Assembly: GCF_001571265.1 (NCBI RefSeq)
Contig: NZ_BCTL01000001.1
Location: forward strand, 1-64,000
DNA: 64,000 nucleotides
Source of the DNA: Cedecea neteri NBRC 105707 = ATCC 33855
Lineage (GTDB): Bacteria > Pseudomonadota > Gammaproteobacteria > Enterobacterales > Enterobacteriaceae
Direction of reading: 5' to 3'
The translations under genes were made by a program, and so were the position numbers. Below the pieces are notes generated by a model. That model worked only from the letters and a program-made list of their open reading frames with translations, ran no database searches and was not told the DNA's origin. Below are positions 36,571 to 45,335 of this stretch, one piece after another; the first letter of the stretch is position 1; every line of letters starts with the position of its first letter.

Positions 36571-37416
36571 ATGAGCAGAAGAGGGAATCAGGTTAAACAA
36601 GGCCTGAAGCACAGCCGCCCGGCACAGCTTTCTCTGGCGGTGCTGGTGATTTTTGCGCTGGCGTCATTATCGGCCTTTATAAGCCCGTGGGATCCCAATC
36701 AGATGTCGCTTCAGGGGAGGATGCTGCCGCCGGGTGTGAGCCACTGGTTTGGCACGGATGAATATGGCCGGGACTACTTCACGCGCGCGCTTTACGGCGG
36801 GCAAATTTCCCTGATGGTCGGATTTTTAGCCATGCTGTTTTCCACGCTGATTGGCACGCTGGTGGGTACCGTCAGCGGCTACTTTGGCGGCAAAATTGAT
36901 AACTTGCTGATGAGGCTGGTGGACATCTTAATGTCGATCCCGGCTTTTTTCCTGCTGCTGGTGCTCAATGCCTACCTGAAGCCCGGCATCGCAAACATCA
37001 TTTTGATTATCAGCGCGCTGACCTGGATGAATATGTCGCGGCTGGTGCGGGCAGAAACGTTGACGCTAAAAGAGCGGGAATACGTGATTTATGCCCGGGC
37101 CTCCGGGGAGCATCCGCTGAGGATTATCGCCCGGCACATCATTCCGAATATTTTGCCGACGATTATTGTGGCGGCCACTTTGAATATCGCCTCGGCGATT
37201 TTAATGGAGTCAACCTTGAGCTTTCTCGGCCTTGGCGTACAGCAGCCGGATGCCTCCTGGGGCAGCATGCTGAATAACGCTCAGTCTTATATAGGGGAAG
37301 CCTCCTGGCTTGCCATGTTCCCGGGCGTGCTGATCCTGCTGACGGTGCTGAGCTTTAACGTGCTCGGGGATGTGTTCCGTACCGCTTTTGAGCCGGGGGC
37401 AAATCGCGATGCGTAA
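36571..37416 (+). CDS. Peptide ABC transporter permease, DppC-like
   Basis: 281 aa. OppC-N-type start, then HWFGTDEYGRDYFTRALYGGQISLMVG, a DppC/OppC hallmark, and the EAA loop YARASGEHPLRIIARHIIPN (about 172-191). Five to six membrane segments. Ends GATGCGTAA, overlapping the ATPase start by 8 nt. Confidence 0.9.
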   Translation: MSRRGNQVKQGLKHSRPAQLSLAVLVIFALASLSAFISPWDPNQMSLQGRMLPPGVSHWFGTDEYGRDYFTRALYGGQISLMVGFLAMLFSTLIGTLVGTVSGYFGGKIDNLLMRLVDILMSIPAFFLLLVLNAYLKPGIANIILIISALTWMNMSRLVRAETLTLKEREYVIYARASGEHPLRIIARHIIPNILPTIIVAATLNIASAILMESTLSFLGLGVQQPDASWGSMLNNAQSYIGEASWLAMFPGVLILLTVLSFNVLGDVFRTAFEPGANRDA

Positions 37417-38386
37417 TTTGCTGGAAATCGATAACCTGAAAACCTCTTTCTTTACTCGCGAGGGGGAAGTTCAGGCGGTACGCGGCGTCACCTTCAGCGT
37501 GCAGCGGGGAGAGGTCGTGGGCATTGTGGGCGAGTCTGGCTGCGGCAAAAGCGTCACCTGTAAATCGGTAATCAGTTTGCTGGGTAGCCACGGCAAGGTT
37601 GTGGGAGGCCATATCCGTTTTCAGGGAGAAGACCTGGCGCGTAAAACGGCAGAGCAAATGCGCCACCTTCGCGGCAGCGAAATCGCGATGATTTTCCAGG
37701 ATCCCATGACGGCATTAAACCCGGTGCTGACCATCGGGCGGCAGATGAGCGAGATCCTTATTCGCCACCAGCGTTTAAGCAAGAAGGCGGCGAAAGAAAA
37801 GGCTATCGCGATGCTTGGACAGGTAGGCATCAGCCTGCCGGAGAAACGTTATGACCAGTACCCGCATGAGTTTAGCGGCGGGATGCGCCAGCGGGTGATG
37901 ATCGCCATCGCGCTATCGTGCCATCCGTCATTGCTGATTGCCGACGAGCCGACAACCGCGCTGGACGTGACCATTCAGGCGCAAATTCTGCGCCTGCTGA
38001 AACACCTTCAGCAGCAAACGGACACCGCCATTCTATTGATCACGCACGACCTGGGCGTGGTGGCGCAGGTCTGTTCCCGGGTAGTGGTGATGTATGGTGG
38101 ACTGGTGATGGAGCAGGGAAGCGTTGAGGCGATTTTTTACCGGCCCGCTCATCCCTACACGCGGGGTTTGCTGGCGTCGCTGCCGCGTCCTGACGGCAGT
38201 GAGGCGCGGTTATCGCCGATTGAGGGCAGCCCGCCGGGTCTGCTCAACCCGCCGCCCGGCTGTCCTTTTGCCGCGCGTTGCCCGCAGCGCATGGCCATTT
38301 GCGACACGGCGGCACCCAAACACACGCTTGCCGACGGCCATGAAGTCAACTGCTGGCTGTGGGAAAAAGAGGCCGCTCATGCCTGA
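37409..38386 (+). CDS. Peptide ABC transporter ATPase, DppD-like
   Basis: 325 aa. Walker [10 protein letters not shown]-loop [11 protein letters not shown], signature FSGGMRQR, Walker [14 protein letters not shown]-loop ITHD. The C-terminal oligopeptide ATPase extension with clustered cysteines ([15 protein letters not shown]) is complete. The ATG at 37409 overlaps the permease stop; its end overlaps the next ATPase by 8 nt. Confidence 0.92.
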   Translation: MRNLLEIDNLKTSFFTREGEVQAVRGVTFSVQRGEVVGIVGESGCGKSVTCKSVISLLGSHGKVVGGHIRFQGEDLARKTAEQMRHLRGSEIAMIFQDPMTALNPVLTIGRQMSEILIRHQRLSKKAAKEKAIAMLGQVGISLPEKRYDQYPHEFSGGMRQRVMIAIALSCHPSLLIADEPTTALDVTIQAQILRLLKHLQQQTDTAILLITHDLGVVAQVCSRVVVMYGGLVMEQGSVEAIFYRPAHPYTRGLLASLPRPDGSEARLSPIEGSPPGLLNPPPGCPFAARCPQRMAICDTAAPKHTLADGHEVNCWLWEKEAAHA

Positions 38387-39353
38387 CATTACTCCTTTGA
38401 TTCGCGTGCGTAATCTGCATAAACATTTCACCGCTCATCGGGGCTGGTTCGGGCCGGGGACCACGGTAAAGGCCGTGGATGGCGTGAGCTTCGACATTTA
38501 TCCGGGCGAAACTTATGGCCTGGTGGGGGAGTCAGGCTGCGGTAAATCAACCCTTGGGCGAAGCTTATTGCGGCTGTTTGAGGTGACCGACGGGGAAATC
38601 GAATTCGACGGACAAAATATTGCGGTGCTTAACGAGCGCCAGCTGAAGCCTGTTCGCCGCCGGATGCAGGCCGTTTTCCAGGATCCGTATTCGTCGTTAA
38701 ACCCCGGCATGACGGTGGCGCAACTGATCGCTGAGCCAATGCGTATTCACGGTTATGATGTGACACGGCGGAAGGCCCGCACCCTGGAACTGCTCGGGCA
38801 GGTGGGTTTAAATCAGGAGCACCTGGACCGTTTTCCCCATGAGTTCAGCGGCGGCCAACGGCAGCGAATCAGCATTGCCCGGGCGCTGTCGGTGAGTCCC
38901 GAATTTATTCTTTGCGATGAGCCGCTGTCTGCCCTCGATGTTTCTGTGCAGGCACAGGTGGTGAATATCCTGCAGGATTTGCAGCAGGCATTCGGGCTGA
39001 CTTATCTTTTTATCGCCCACGATTTGTCGATGGTTCGCCATATTTCTGACCGCATTGGGGTGATGTATCTTGGGTCGCTGGTGGAGGAAGCCCCGGCGGA
39101 AACGCTGTATAACCAGCCCGCTCATCCCTACACCCGGGCGCTGCTGGCTTCTATTCCCGTCGCCGATCCGCATGTTCAGATGCTTGAGCAGGGCGGGTTA
39201 AAGGGGGAAATAGGCGGTGATGCAGGGGAAAACACAGGCTGCAAGTTTGCCAGCCGCTGCCCGCGAGCTATGGGCCAGTGTCAGCGGCAACCTCCCCGGA
39301 TGCAGGAGATCGCGCCGGGGCATCGCGTGGCCTGCTGGCAGTTCGAAAAATGA
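38379..39353 (+). CDS. Peptide ABC transporter ATPase, DppF-like
   Basis: 324 aa. Walker [11 protein letters not shown]-loop VFQDPYSSLNP, signature FSGGQRQR, Walker B FILCDEPLSALD, and the C-terminal cysteine cluster GCKFASRCPRAMGQC. It begins [17 protein letters not shown]; longer in-frame forms lie within the previous ATPase. Last gene of the five-gene importer. Confidence 0.92.
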   Translation: MPDITPLIRVRNLHKHFTAHRGWFGPGTTVKAVDGVSFDIYPGETYGLVGESGCGKSTLGRSLLRLFEVTDGEIEFDGQNIAVLNERQLKPVRRRMQAVFQDPYSSLNPGMTVAQLIAEPMRIHGYDVTRRKARTLELLGQVGLNQEHLDRFPHEFSGGQRQRISIARALSVSPEFILCDEPLSALDVSVQAQVVNILQDLQQAFGLTYLFIAHDLSMVRHISDRIGVMYLGSLVEEAPAETLYNQPAHPYTRALLASIPVADPHVQMLEQGGLKGEIGGDAGENTGCKFASRCPRAMGQCQRQPPRMQEIAPGHRVACWQFEK

Positions 39354-39461
39354 GTCGACGGGGGCATTTTGCTCCCGCTTCCTTCTATTCCGGCGAATGG
39401 GCTGTTGCCTCGTGCAGAGGCGCGCAGGTAGACTGTCGCGCAAATAAAACAGGAGATTAAA

Positions 39462-39713
39462 ATGGCCGAACAACTCTCTGCCGATCAGGAACTGGTTTCC
39501 GATGTCGTGGCGTGCCAGTTAGTGATTAAACAAATTCTCGACGTGATTGATGTGATTGCGCCCGTTGAAGTCCGCGACAAGATGGCGGAACAGCTGAAAA
39601 CCATCGATTTTACCACCCATCCAGCGGCCGTTGATCCTGTCACGCGCCGGGCGATTCAAAAAGCCATCGCTCTGATTGAGTTGAAATTTACTCAGCAGAA
39701 AGAAGCACACTGA
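39462..39713 (+). CDS. yecJ: YecJ family protein (DUF2766)
   Basis: An 83-aa protein, nearly identical in length and sequence to E. coli YecJ ([30 protein letters not shown]). Function unknown. Its position next to ftnB is conserved. Confidence 0.95.
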   Translation: MAEQLSADQELVSDVVACQLVIKQILDVIDVIAPVEVRDKMAEQLKTIDFTTHPAAVDPVTRRAIQKAIALIELKFTQQKEAH

Positions 39714-39732
39714 GGCCGTTGTCAGCCACGTC

Positions 39733-39759
39733 AAGCACCGCTATATGCGGTGCTTTTTT
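39733..39759 (+). terminator. yecJ terminator
   Basis: Stem AGCACCGC / GCGGTGCT with a 5-nt loop and a T-run, 20 nt after yecJ and just before convergent ftnB. Confidence 0.9.
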
Positions 39760-39776
39760 ACCTGCGCAGAAACGGC

Positions 39777-40280
39777 TTAATGAAACTCGCGTTCGACAAA
39801 GCTGAGCACGCGCCTGTCGGTCTGGTTCATGCACAGGCCCGCTTTTTTGGCATCGCGCACTTCTTCAAGAATCGTTTGCAGCCGCTCTCCCTCTCGATCC
39901 TGTTCCAGGCCTAGCGCCATCAAAAAACTCACTATCTTACCGGCATTGACGGCTTTAGCTTCTTCCTTAAGCGTGGTCAGCGTTTCATGCCTGAGATGAT
40001 AGTCATCCAGCGTTTGTTGAAACAGTTCTTCTAGCGTCAGGCAGTGGCAGTCAGGTGGGGACATGGTGCCGACGCTGGGCATACCGCCGGATTGCTTCAT
40101 AAAATTGAAGACCCGCATCATGTGGGTCACGTTATTTTGTGCCTGGCTGCGTAAGAAATTCGCACTCCCTGTCAGGCTATGTTTGGCACACCAGGCGCTG
40201 AGGTGCAGACACAAATGAGAGGCGTAGAATTCACGATTAATTTGCGCATTAAGCTTCTGGATCATGCTGGCAGTGGGCAT
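39777..40280 (-). CDS. ftnB: Ferritin-like protein FtnB
   Basis: 167 aa, as in E. coli FtnB. E17 and H53 of a ferroxidase site are present but the E49/E50 pair of FtnA is N49-N50 (QAQNNVTHMMR), the same kind of loss seen in E. coli FtnB. It may repair Fe-S clusters or buffer iron rather than store it (reported for Salmonella FtnB). The neighbour order yecJ-ftnB is conserved. Confidence 0.95.
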   Translation of the reverse strand: MPTASMIQKLNAQINREFYASHLCLHLSAWCAKHSLTGSANFLRSQAQNNVTHMMRVFNFMKQSGGMPSVGTMSPPDCHCLTLEELFQQTLDDYHLRHETLTTLKEEAKAVNAGKIVSFLMALGLEQDREGERLQTILEEVRDAKKAGLCMNQTDRRVLSFVEREFH

Positions 40281-41098
40281 AAAAATATCCTTATTTCATG
40301 AGCAATTTTACCAAGGGGTAAAAATAAACATACGCCGCTATCATGGATGAGAAAAGTCCTAAGTTGAGCTATTTTTCATTTATTTAATTTTATTTAAGAT
40401 AAGGTCACTTGGATTTTTTGTTTTTGACTATCAGGCTGTAACTTACTGTATTTGATATAAAATATATTTATCATGTTAACGTGGTGTTATCCCTTTGGGG
40501 CTGAGTCAAAAGTGTGATTAGTTGGGCTTATTGATTATTTTCAATGTGAATCATTTTTTATTTCTTTGGTTGTCTTTTTAAAATTTAGTTTATGCGCATC
40601 GAGATCATGTTTGTGTGTTTTGCATCTTTGGCAGGAGTTTGAACATCCGGGTTTCGAACAAAAGTTTTGCTCCCTGGGGCTAAGGTGTTCCGCGGCGAAG
40701 GTGAGCCGCTGTTGTGCAAGAACAGACGGAGAGTATAAAAAAACGGCCATTCCGGGACCGGTGAAACGCCAGAATCCGCTGACACGGCTAATGAATTGAT
40801 TTTTTTATTTATAGCAAAAAAGTATGCCTGGGGGAGGAGATTATGCCGCTCAAGGGAATCTGTAGCCTGCATGTGAAGTGCGCCTGAAGGATGTTGTCCC
40901 TCATTCGCTATGACGAAACTTAAAAATATTGCCGTTTATTTGTGCGGGGCCTTTCTTCATTCAGACCGCAGTAAAAATGCAGGATAAAAACGCAACTTTT
41001 GAAAAACTGGCATGATTAGTCGCTGTGGAATAACGGAAAAAGCAGCGGAGCTGAGGGTGAAAAAGCGGAGCAGGCTCCGCTTTCTGCCAGAGCATGAT
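40281..41098. other. ftnB-uspC intergenic region
   Basis: 818 bases where E. coli has araFGH and otsBA. Strongly AT-rich at both ends, with a more GC-rich stretch at about 40620-40760. Three open frames of 69-95 codons overlap here on both strands, but none has a ribosome site or recognisable family. A 14-codon frame with a very strong ribosome site is listed separately. Otherwise I see nothing. Confidence 0.55.
40843..40887 (+). CDS. Possible 14-codon small ORF
   Basis: MPLKGICSLHVKCA preceded by GGGGGAGGAG three bases before the ATG, an unusually strong Shine-Dalgarno in a gene-free region. No known small protein recognised. It may be chance. Confidence 0.25.
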   Translation: MPLKGICSLHVKCA

Positions 41099-41518
41099 TT
41101 AAAGCGGGACTAGCAGCACATCGACCCGGCTGGAAGCCACGACAGCCTTGGCTGAACACATTACTTTGCCGAAAAAACTCTGATTATGATTACCGCAAAG
41201 GACTAAATCGACGTCGTGCTTTTCGCAGATATCCAGAATGTGCTCGCTTAGTTCCCCTGTGGAAATAATTACCTTTTCAACAGGATATTGCGCTTTCTCT
41301 TTTAGCTCATCGAGAAAAAGATGGGTTTCTTCCAGCATCAGATCGCGCAAATTTTCCAGCATAGGGGCGGCAAGCTGGTTATACAGTTCGGGATCTGAGG
41401 CGAGCGTGACGAGGGTAATTTTTCCGTTGACGGGTTTGACGATGGAGACGGCCTTTTGCACCAGACGATGGCTTTCAGGCGTGATAGCAACGGCAACCAG
41501 CACATGACGATAGCTCAT
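41099..41518 (-). CDS. uspC: Universal stress protein UspC
   Basis: A 139-aa UspA-family stress protein. ATP-fold residues are partly changed as in UspC/UspD. The signature LASDPELYNQLAAPMLENLRDLM and DVDLVLCGNHNQSFF match E. coli UspC (YecG), which supports motility and osmotic signalling. The start ATG 41518 has GGAGGGG before it; five more codons upstream are possible. Divergent from flhD across 938 nt, as in E. coli. Confidence 0.93.
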   Translation of the reverse strand: MSYRHVLVAVAITPESHRLVQKAVSIVKPVNGKITLVTLASDPELYNQLAAPMLENLRDLMLEETHLFLDELKEKAQYPVEKVIISTGELSEHILDICEKHDVDLVLCGNHNQSFFGKVMCSAKAVVASSRVDVLLVPL

Positions 41519-41738
41519 ATAACCCCTCCACATTCAGTGTGAATTGTTAACATTTTCTTACACCAGTTGTGCCCGAGGCGCAACGCTTGTCGCGATACGA
41601 AATGTGAAGCGACTCATAGAAATTGTTTAGTTATTCTTATGAAACGAATTTGCAACATTGTTTCGTAGACGAAATGTAAAAATTTTCCATCAGGCGAACG
41701 GATTAATTTGAGAACCTGGATCGCGCGATAACTTTCGG

Positions 41739-41772
41739 TAACCGACGCTTTTGAAATCATAACGGTCGGTTA
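41739..41772. promoter_or_regulatory. Inverted repeat TAACCGAC / GTCGGTTA before a TATAAT
   Basis: Two perfect 8-base arms 18 nt apart, directly upstream of TATAAT at 41782-41787, which is a plausible flhDC -10. Its spacing suits an operator overlapping the promoter. Related GGTCGGT words occur upstream of the pilus operon. Confidence 0.4.
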
Positions 41773-42017
41773 AAATGCCGCTATAATTTAACTTAAGTCC
41801 ATGAATAACAGCAGATTACTCCCAATAGCTTTCGCAAGGTGTGATCGCTAAGGCATTCCTGGCCGCCGGTATCGGATAAAAAGCAATGACAACTCATAGA
41901 GTTGTGATCTTTCCGTGTCACTATTCGTCCGTCGGCTTAGGTAAAATTCTCAATCAGATGAAAAAGTAAGCAAATGAAAAGCGATTCTGATGCTTTTCAC
42001 TCCGAAGGATGATGTAT

Positions 42018-42039
42018 TTATGTGATCTGCGTCACATAA
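42018..42039. promoter_or_regulatory. CRP-cAMP site of flhDC
   Basis: TTTATGTGA-N6-TCACATAAA, a perfect 9+9 palindrome containing the CRP core TGTGA/TCACA. CRP-cAMP activates flhDC in E. coli. Here it lies about 420 nt before flhD. Confidence 0.85.
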
Positions 42040-42456
42040 ATTCCAAAATCGCAGGTGGCTGCATTGTATGTGCCAGGGGCTGCGAGTAGAGTTTGCCCGA
42101 ATTAGGAAAAATCTTAGTTTTTTGTAATAAAATGATGAACGACAACAGGCGTTCGGGCTCTGTCAGGGAAAGGGCTTCTTCTGTGGGATGCGAAGGGGTT
42201 TAGTCAGAGCTAAAGATTTATCCGTGCATTTTGGCCGTAACGATTGTTTTAATTTAACCGGGGCGACCCGGCGACATCGCGGGGTGCGGTAACAACCCCC
42301 TAATAGTTCAGAAAACAGTAATGGCGCGAGACATGCGCTTCGGCTTCTTACAACCGTAAGTTTCTGGAGAATTTACTCGCGCTGACACGTTACTGTCATC
42401 CGACATATTTAGGCTGGGCCGCATACAATAATAGTTGGTTATTCGGGATGGAAAAA

Positions 42457-42807
42457 ATGCATACTTCCGAGTTGCTAAAACATATTTACGACATCAATTT
42501 GTCGTACTTATTGCTTGCACAGCGTCTTATTAGTCAGGACAAAGCCTCAGCGATGTTTCGCTTAGGTATCGCTGAAGATATGGCAAATACACTTGGGGAA
42601 CTTACGTTGCCTCAAATGGTGAAATTGGCAGAAACTAACCAATTAGTTTGTCAGTTCCGTTTTAGCGAAAGTCAGGCAATTACTCGCTTAACACAAGACT
42701 CCCGTGTGGATGATTTACAACAAATTCATACCGGTATTTTGTTATCTACCCGTTTATTGAATGAGGTGTCGACGCCTGCCGAGGCACCTAAGAAAAAAAG
42801 GGCATAA
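42457..42807 (+). CDS. flhD: Flagellar master regulator subunit FlhD
   Basis: Forms FlhD4C2, the activator of class II flagellar promoters. 116 aa from the ATG at 42457, equal to E. coli, with C65 conserved (inter-subunit disulfide). An in-frame ATG three codons upstream (42448) is too close to its GGG to be preferred. Followed by flhC after 3 nt. Nearly identical to E. coli through residue 100; the tail APKKKRA differs slightly. Confidence 0.96.
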   Translation: MHTSELLKHIYDINLSYLLLAQRLISQDKASAMFRLGIAEDMANTLGELTLPQMVKLAETNQLVCQFRFSESQAITRLTQDSRVDDLQQIHTGILLSTRLLNEVSTPAEAPKKKRA

Positions 42808-42810
42808 CAA

Positions 42811-43389
42811 ATGAGCGAGAAAAGTATTGTCCAGGAAGCTCGCGACATTCAGCTCGCTATGGAGCTGATAACACTGGGTGCCCGACTGCAAATGCTGGAA
42901 AGCGAAACGCAGTTGAGCCGTGGTCGCCTGATCAAACTCTACAAAGAACTCCGTGGAAGTCCTCCTCCAAAAGGGATGCTGCCTTTCTCTACTGATTGGT
43001 TTATGACCTGGGAGCAAAATATTCATGCTTCCATGTTCTGTAATGCCTGGCAGTTTTTACTTCGTAGTGGGCTATGCACCGGCGTTGATGCGGTGATTAA
43101 AGCCTATCGACTCTACCTTGAACAATGTCCCTCCCAGTCTGACGGCCCGCTTCTGGCGCTGACTCGCGCGTGGACGCTGGTTCGTTTTGTTGAGAGCGGT
43201 ATGCTCCAGCTGAGTCAGTGTAACTGCTGTGGAGGCAATTTTATTACCCACGCACACCAGCCGGTGGGCAGCTTTGCCTGCAGTCTGTGCCAGCCGCCGT
43301 CGCGGGCGGTAAAAAGACGTAAACTTTCCCAGAATGCTGCCGATATTATTCCACAACTGCTGGATGACCAGGTGGAACAGGCTGTGTAA
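42811..43389 (+). CDS. flhC: Flagellar master regulator subunit FlhC
   Basis: DNA-binding partner of FlhD. 192 aa, as in E. coli. The zinc site cysteines C137, C140, C157 and C160 are all kept (CNCC...CSLC). In E. coli it is also bound by FliT, which is encoded in this window. Confidence 0.97.
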   Translation: MSEKSIVQEARDIQLAMELITLGARLQMLESETQLSRGRLIKLYKELRGSPPPKGMLPFSTDWFMTWEQNIHASMFCNAWQFLLRSGLCTGVDAVIKAYRLYLEQCPSQSDGPLLALTRAWTLVRFVESGMLQLSQCNCCGGNFITHAHQPVGSFACSLCQPPSRAVKRRKLSQNAADIIPQLLDDQVEQAV

Positions 43390-43412
43390 CAGGTTCTGTG
43401 TTTGCGTATTCC

Positions 43413-43445
43413 AGCAGCGGTGAGAGATTACCGCTGCTTTTTTTA
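43413..43445 (+). terminator. flhDC terminator
   Basis: Stem AGCAGCGGT / ACCGCTGCT with an 8-nt loop and seven T, 24 nt after flhC. It divides flhDC from motA. Confidence 0.9.
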
Positions 43446-43514
43446 TGCCCAAACACGACGCTGCACCTGCCTCCTGGGCATCCTCGCTACACTCAACGGC
43501 GTAAGGATGATCTC

Positions 43515-44405
43515 GTGCTGATTTTAATAGGTTACCTGGTTGTTTTAGGGACAGTGTTCGGCGGTTACATGTTGACCGGCGGCCACCTTGGCGCACTTTA
43601 TCAACCTGCTGAATTTGTGATCATTGGTGGGGCGGGTATTGGGGCGTTTATTGTAGGGAATAACGGCAAGGCGATTAAGGGAACCTTAAAAGCGCTGCCG
43701 CTGCTCTTCAGGCGCTCAAAATATACCAAAAGCATGTATATGGACTTGATGGCATTGCTTTATCGTCTGATGGCTAAGTCGCGTCAGCAGGGTATGTTTT
43801 CACTCGAAAGAGACATTGAAAACCCTAAAGAAAGCGAAATCTTCGCCAGCTATCCGCGTATTTTAGCGGACGCCATGATGCTTGATTTTATTGTCGATTA
43901 TTTGCGTTTAATCATCAGCGGAAATATGAATACATTCGAAATTGAAGCGCTGATGGATGAAGAAATCGAGACCCATGAAAGCGAAGCGGAAATACCCGCT
44001 AACAGCCTTGCGTTAATGGGTGATTCATTACCGGCCTTCGGTATCGTTGCTGCGGTAATGGGGGTTGTGCACGCTCTGGCATCCGCCGACCGTCCCGCCG
44101 CGGAATTAGGCGCATTAATTGCGCACGCAATGGTGGGAACTTTCCTCGGTATTTTACTGGCCTACGGTTTTATTTCCCCATTAGCGAGCGTACTGCGCCA
44201 AAAAAGTGCTGAGACGACTAAAATGATGCAGTGCGTGAAGGTCACTTTACTCTCTAGCCTCAACGGTTATGCGCCGCCAATCGCGGTGGAATTCGGCCGT
44301 AAAACGCTTTACTCCAGCGAGCGTCCTTCGTTCATTGAACTGGAAGAGCACGTCAGATCGGTACGTTCCCCGAACGCGCAGCGCGCGACGGAAGAAGAAG
44401 TATGA
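43515..44405 (+). CDS. motA: Flagellar stator protein MotA
   Basis: Proton-channel stator subunit, 296 aa with four membrane segments. Rotor-contact R90 and E98 in the cytoplasmic loop are conserved. The GTG at 43515 is the start (AAGGA before it, and it matches the E. coli start); the longer open frame upstream includes the flhC terminator. Overlaps motB by 4 nt. I could not find a consensus sigma28 promoter in the 125 nt after flhC, unlike E. coli. Confidence 0.97.
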   Translation: MLILIGYLVVLGTVFGGYMLTGGHLGALYQPAEFVIIGGAGIGAFIVGNNGKAIKGTLKALPLLFRRSKYTKSMYMDLMALLYRLMAKSRQQGMFSLERDIENPKESEIFASYPRILADAMMLDFIVDYLRLIISGNMNTFEIEALMDEEIETHESEAEIPANSLALMGDSLPAFGIVAAVMGVVHALASADRPAAELGALIAHAMVGTFLGILLAYGFISPLASVLRQKSAETTKMMQCVKVTLLSSLNGYAPPIAVEFGRKTLYSSERPSFIELEEHVRSVRSPNAQRATEEEV

Positions 44406-45331
44406 AAAATCAGTCCCATCCCATCGTTGTCGTAAAGCGCCGCAAGCACAAGGGACACGGCGGGGCGGCCCACGGCTCCTGGAAAATTGCCTACGCGGAC
44501 TTTATGACCGCGATGATGGCTTTCTTCCTCGTTATGTGGCTGATTTCCATCTCTAGTCCGAAAGAGCTGGCGCAAATTGCTGACTATTTCCGTACCCCGT
44601 TGGCCCAGGCCATTACCGGGGGGCAGCGTATCGCTGACAGCGAAAGTCCTATTCCCGGTGGGGGCGACGACGTCACCCAGCAGCAGGGCGAAGTGAAAAA
44701 ACAGCCCAACATCGAAGAGCTGCGCAAGCGGATGGAAGCCAACCGCCTGAAGCGCATCAAAGGGGATTTGGACCAGCTTATTGAGTCCGACCCCAAGCTG
44801 CGCGCGCTGCGCCCGCACCTGCAAATTGACCTCGTTCAGGAAGGGTTACGTATTCAGATTATCGACAGCCAGAACCGCCCGATGTTTAAAAACGGCAGCG
44901 CGGAAGTGGAGCCTTACATGCGCGATATTTTGCGCAAGATCGCTCCGGTGCTGAACGGTATTCCTAACAAAATCAGTCTGTCTGGTCATACCGATGACCT
45001 GCCTTATGCCAACGGCGAGCGTGGCTACAGTAACTGGGAGCTTTCTGCCGACCGCGCGAATGCTTCCCGCCGTGAGCTGGTGGCCGGCGGCCTCGACGAT
45101 GGCAAAGTGCTGCGCGTCATCGGGATGTCCTCGCAGATGAGCCTCTCCAAACGCGGAGGCGGTGACGCCATTAACCGTCGCATCAGTTTGCTGGTGCTTA
45201 ATAAACAGACCGAAGACGCCATCATGCATGAGAACTCCGAGAGCGAGAACCAGCCTCTCAGCGTTCTGCAGCAGGATCCAACGGCGGCTCCGGCGAATAA
45301 CACAGTTGCGCCACAACCAGGCACGAGGTGA
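44402..45331 (+). CDS. motB: Flagellar stator protein MotB
   Basis: Peptidoglycan-anchored stator subunit, 309 aa. One membrane segment (about 29-51) containing the proton-binding aspartate D33 in [11 protein letters not shown] (D32 in E. coli; one extra residue near the N-terminus). OmpA-like peptidoglycan-binding domain at about 150-270 ([26 protein letters not shown]). The tail is Pro/Ala rich. Confidence 0.97.
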   Translation: MKNQSHPIVVVKRRKHKGHGGAAHGSWKIAYADFMTAMMAFFLVMWLISISSPKELAQIADYFRTPLAQAITGGQRIADSESPIPGGGDDVTQQQGEVKKQPNIEELRKRMEANRLKRIKGDLDQLIESDPKLRALRPHLQIDLVQEGLRIQIIDSQNRPMFKNGSAEVEPYMRDILRKIAPVLNGIPNKISLSGHTDDLPYANGERGYSNWELSADRANASRRELVAGGLDDGKVLRVIGMSSQMSLSKRGGGDAINRRISLLVLNKQTEDAIMHENSESENQPLSVLQQDPTAAPANNTVAPQPGTR

Positions 45332-45335
45332 TAGC

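Larger units (their letters stand above)
41519..42456. other. flhDC upstream regulatory region
   Basis: 938 bases without a gene. It carries the uspC promoter, a perfect CRP site, the inverted repeat near 41739-41772 with a TATAAT (41782-41787), and a long flhDC leader. In E. coli this leader is bound by many regulators (OmpR, RcsB, LrhA, CsrA, sRNAs). No insertion sequence is present. Confidence 0.75.

Noticed and set aside
40640-40670. GGTTTCGAAC, resembling a tRNA T-arm
   Set aside because: No matching acceptor, D- or anticodon arm nearby.
40541-40872. Overlapping 69-95-codon frames between ftnB and uspC
   Set aside because: No ribosome site, no family resemblance, and frames on both strands compete for the same bases.
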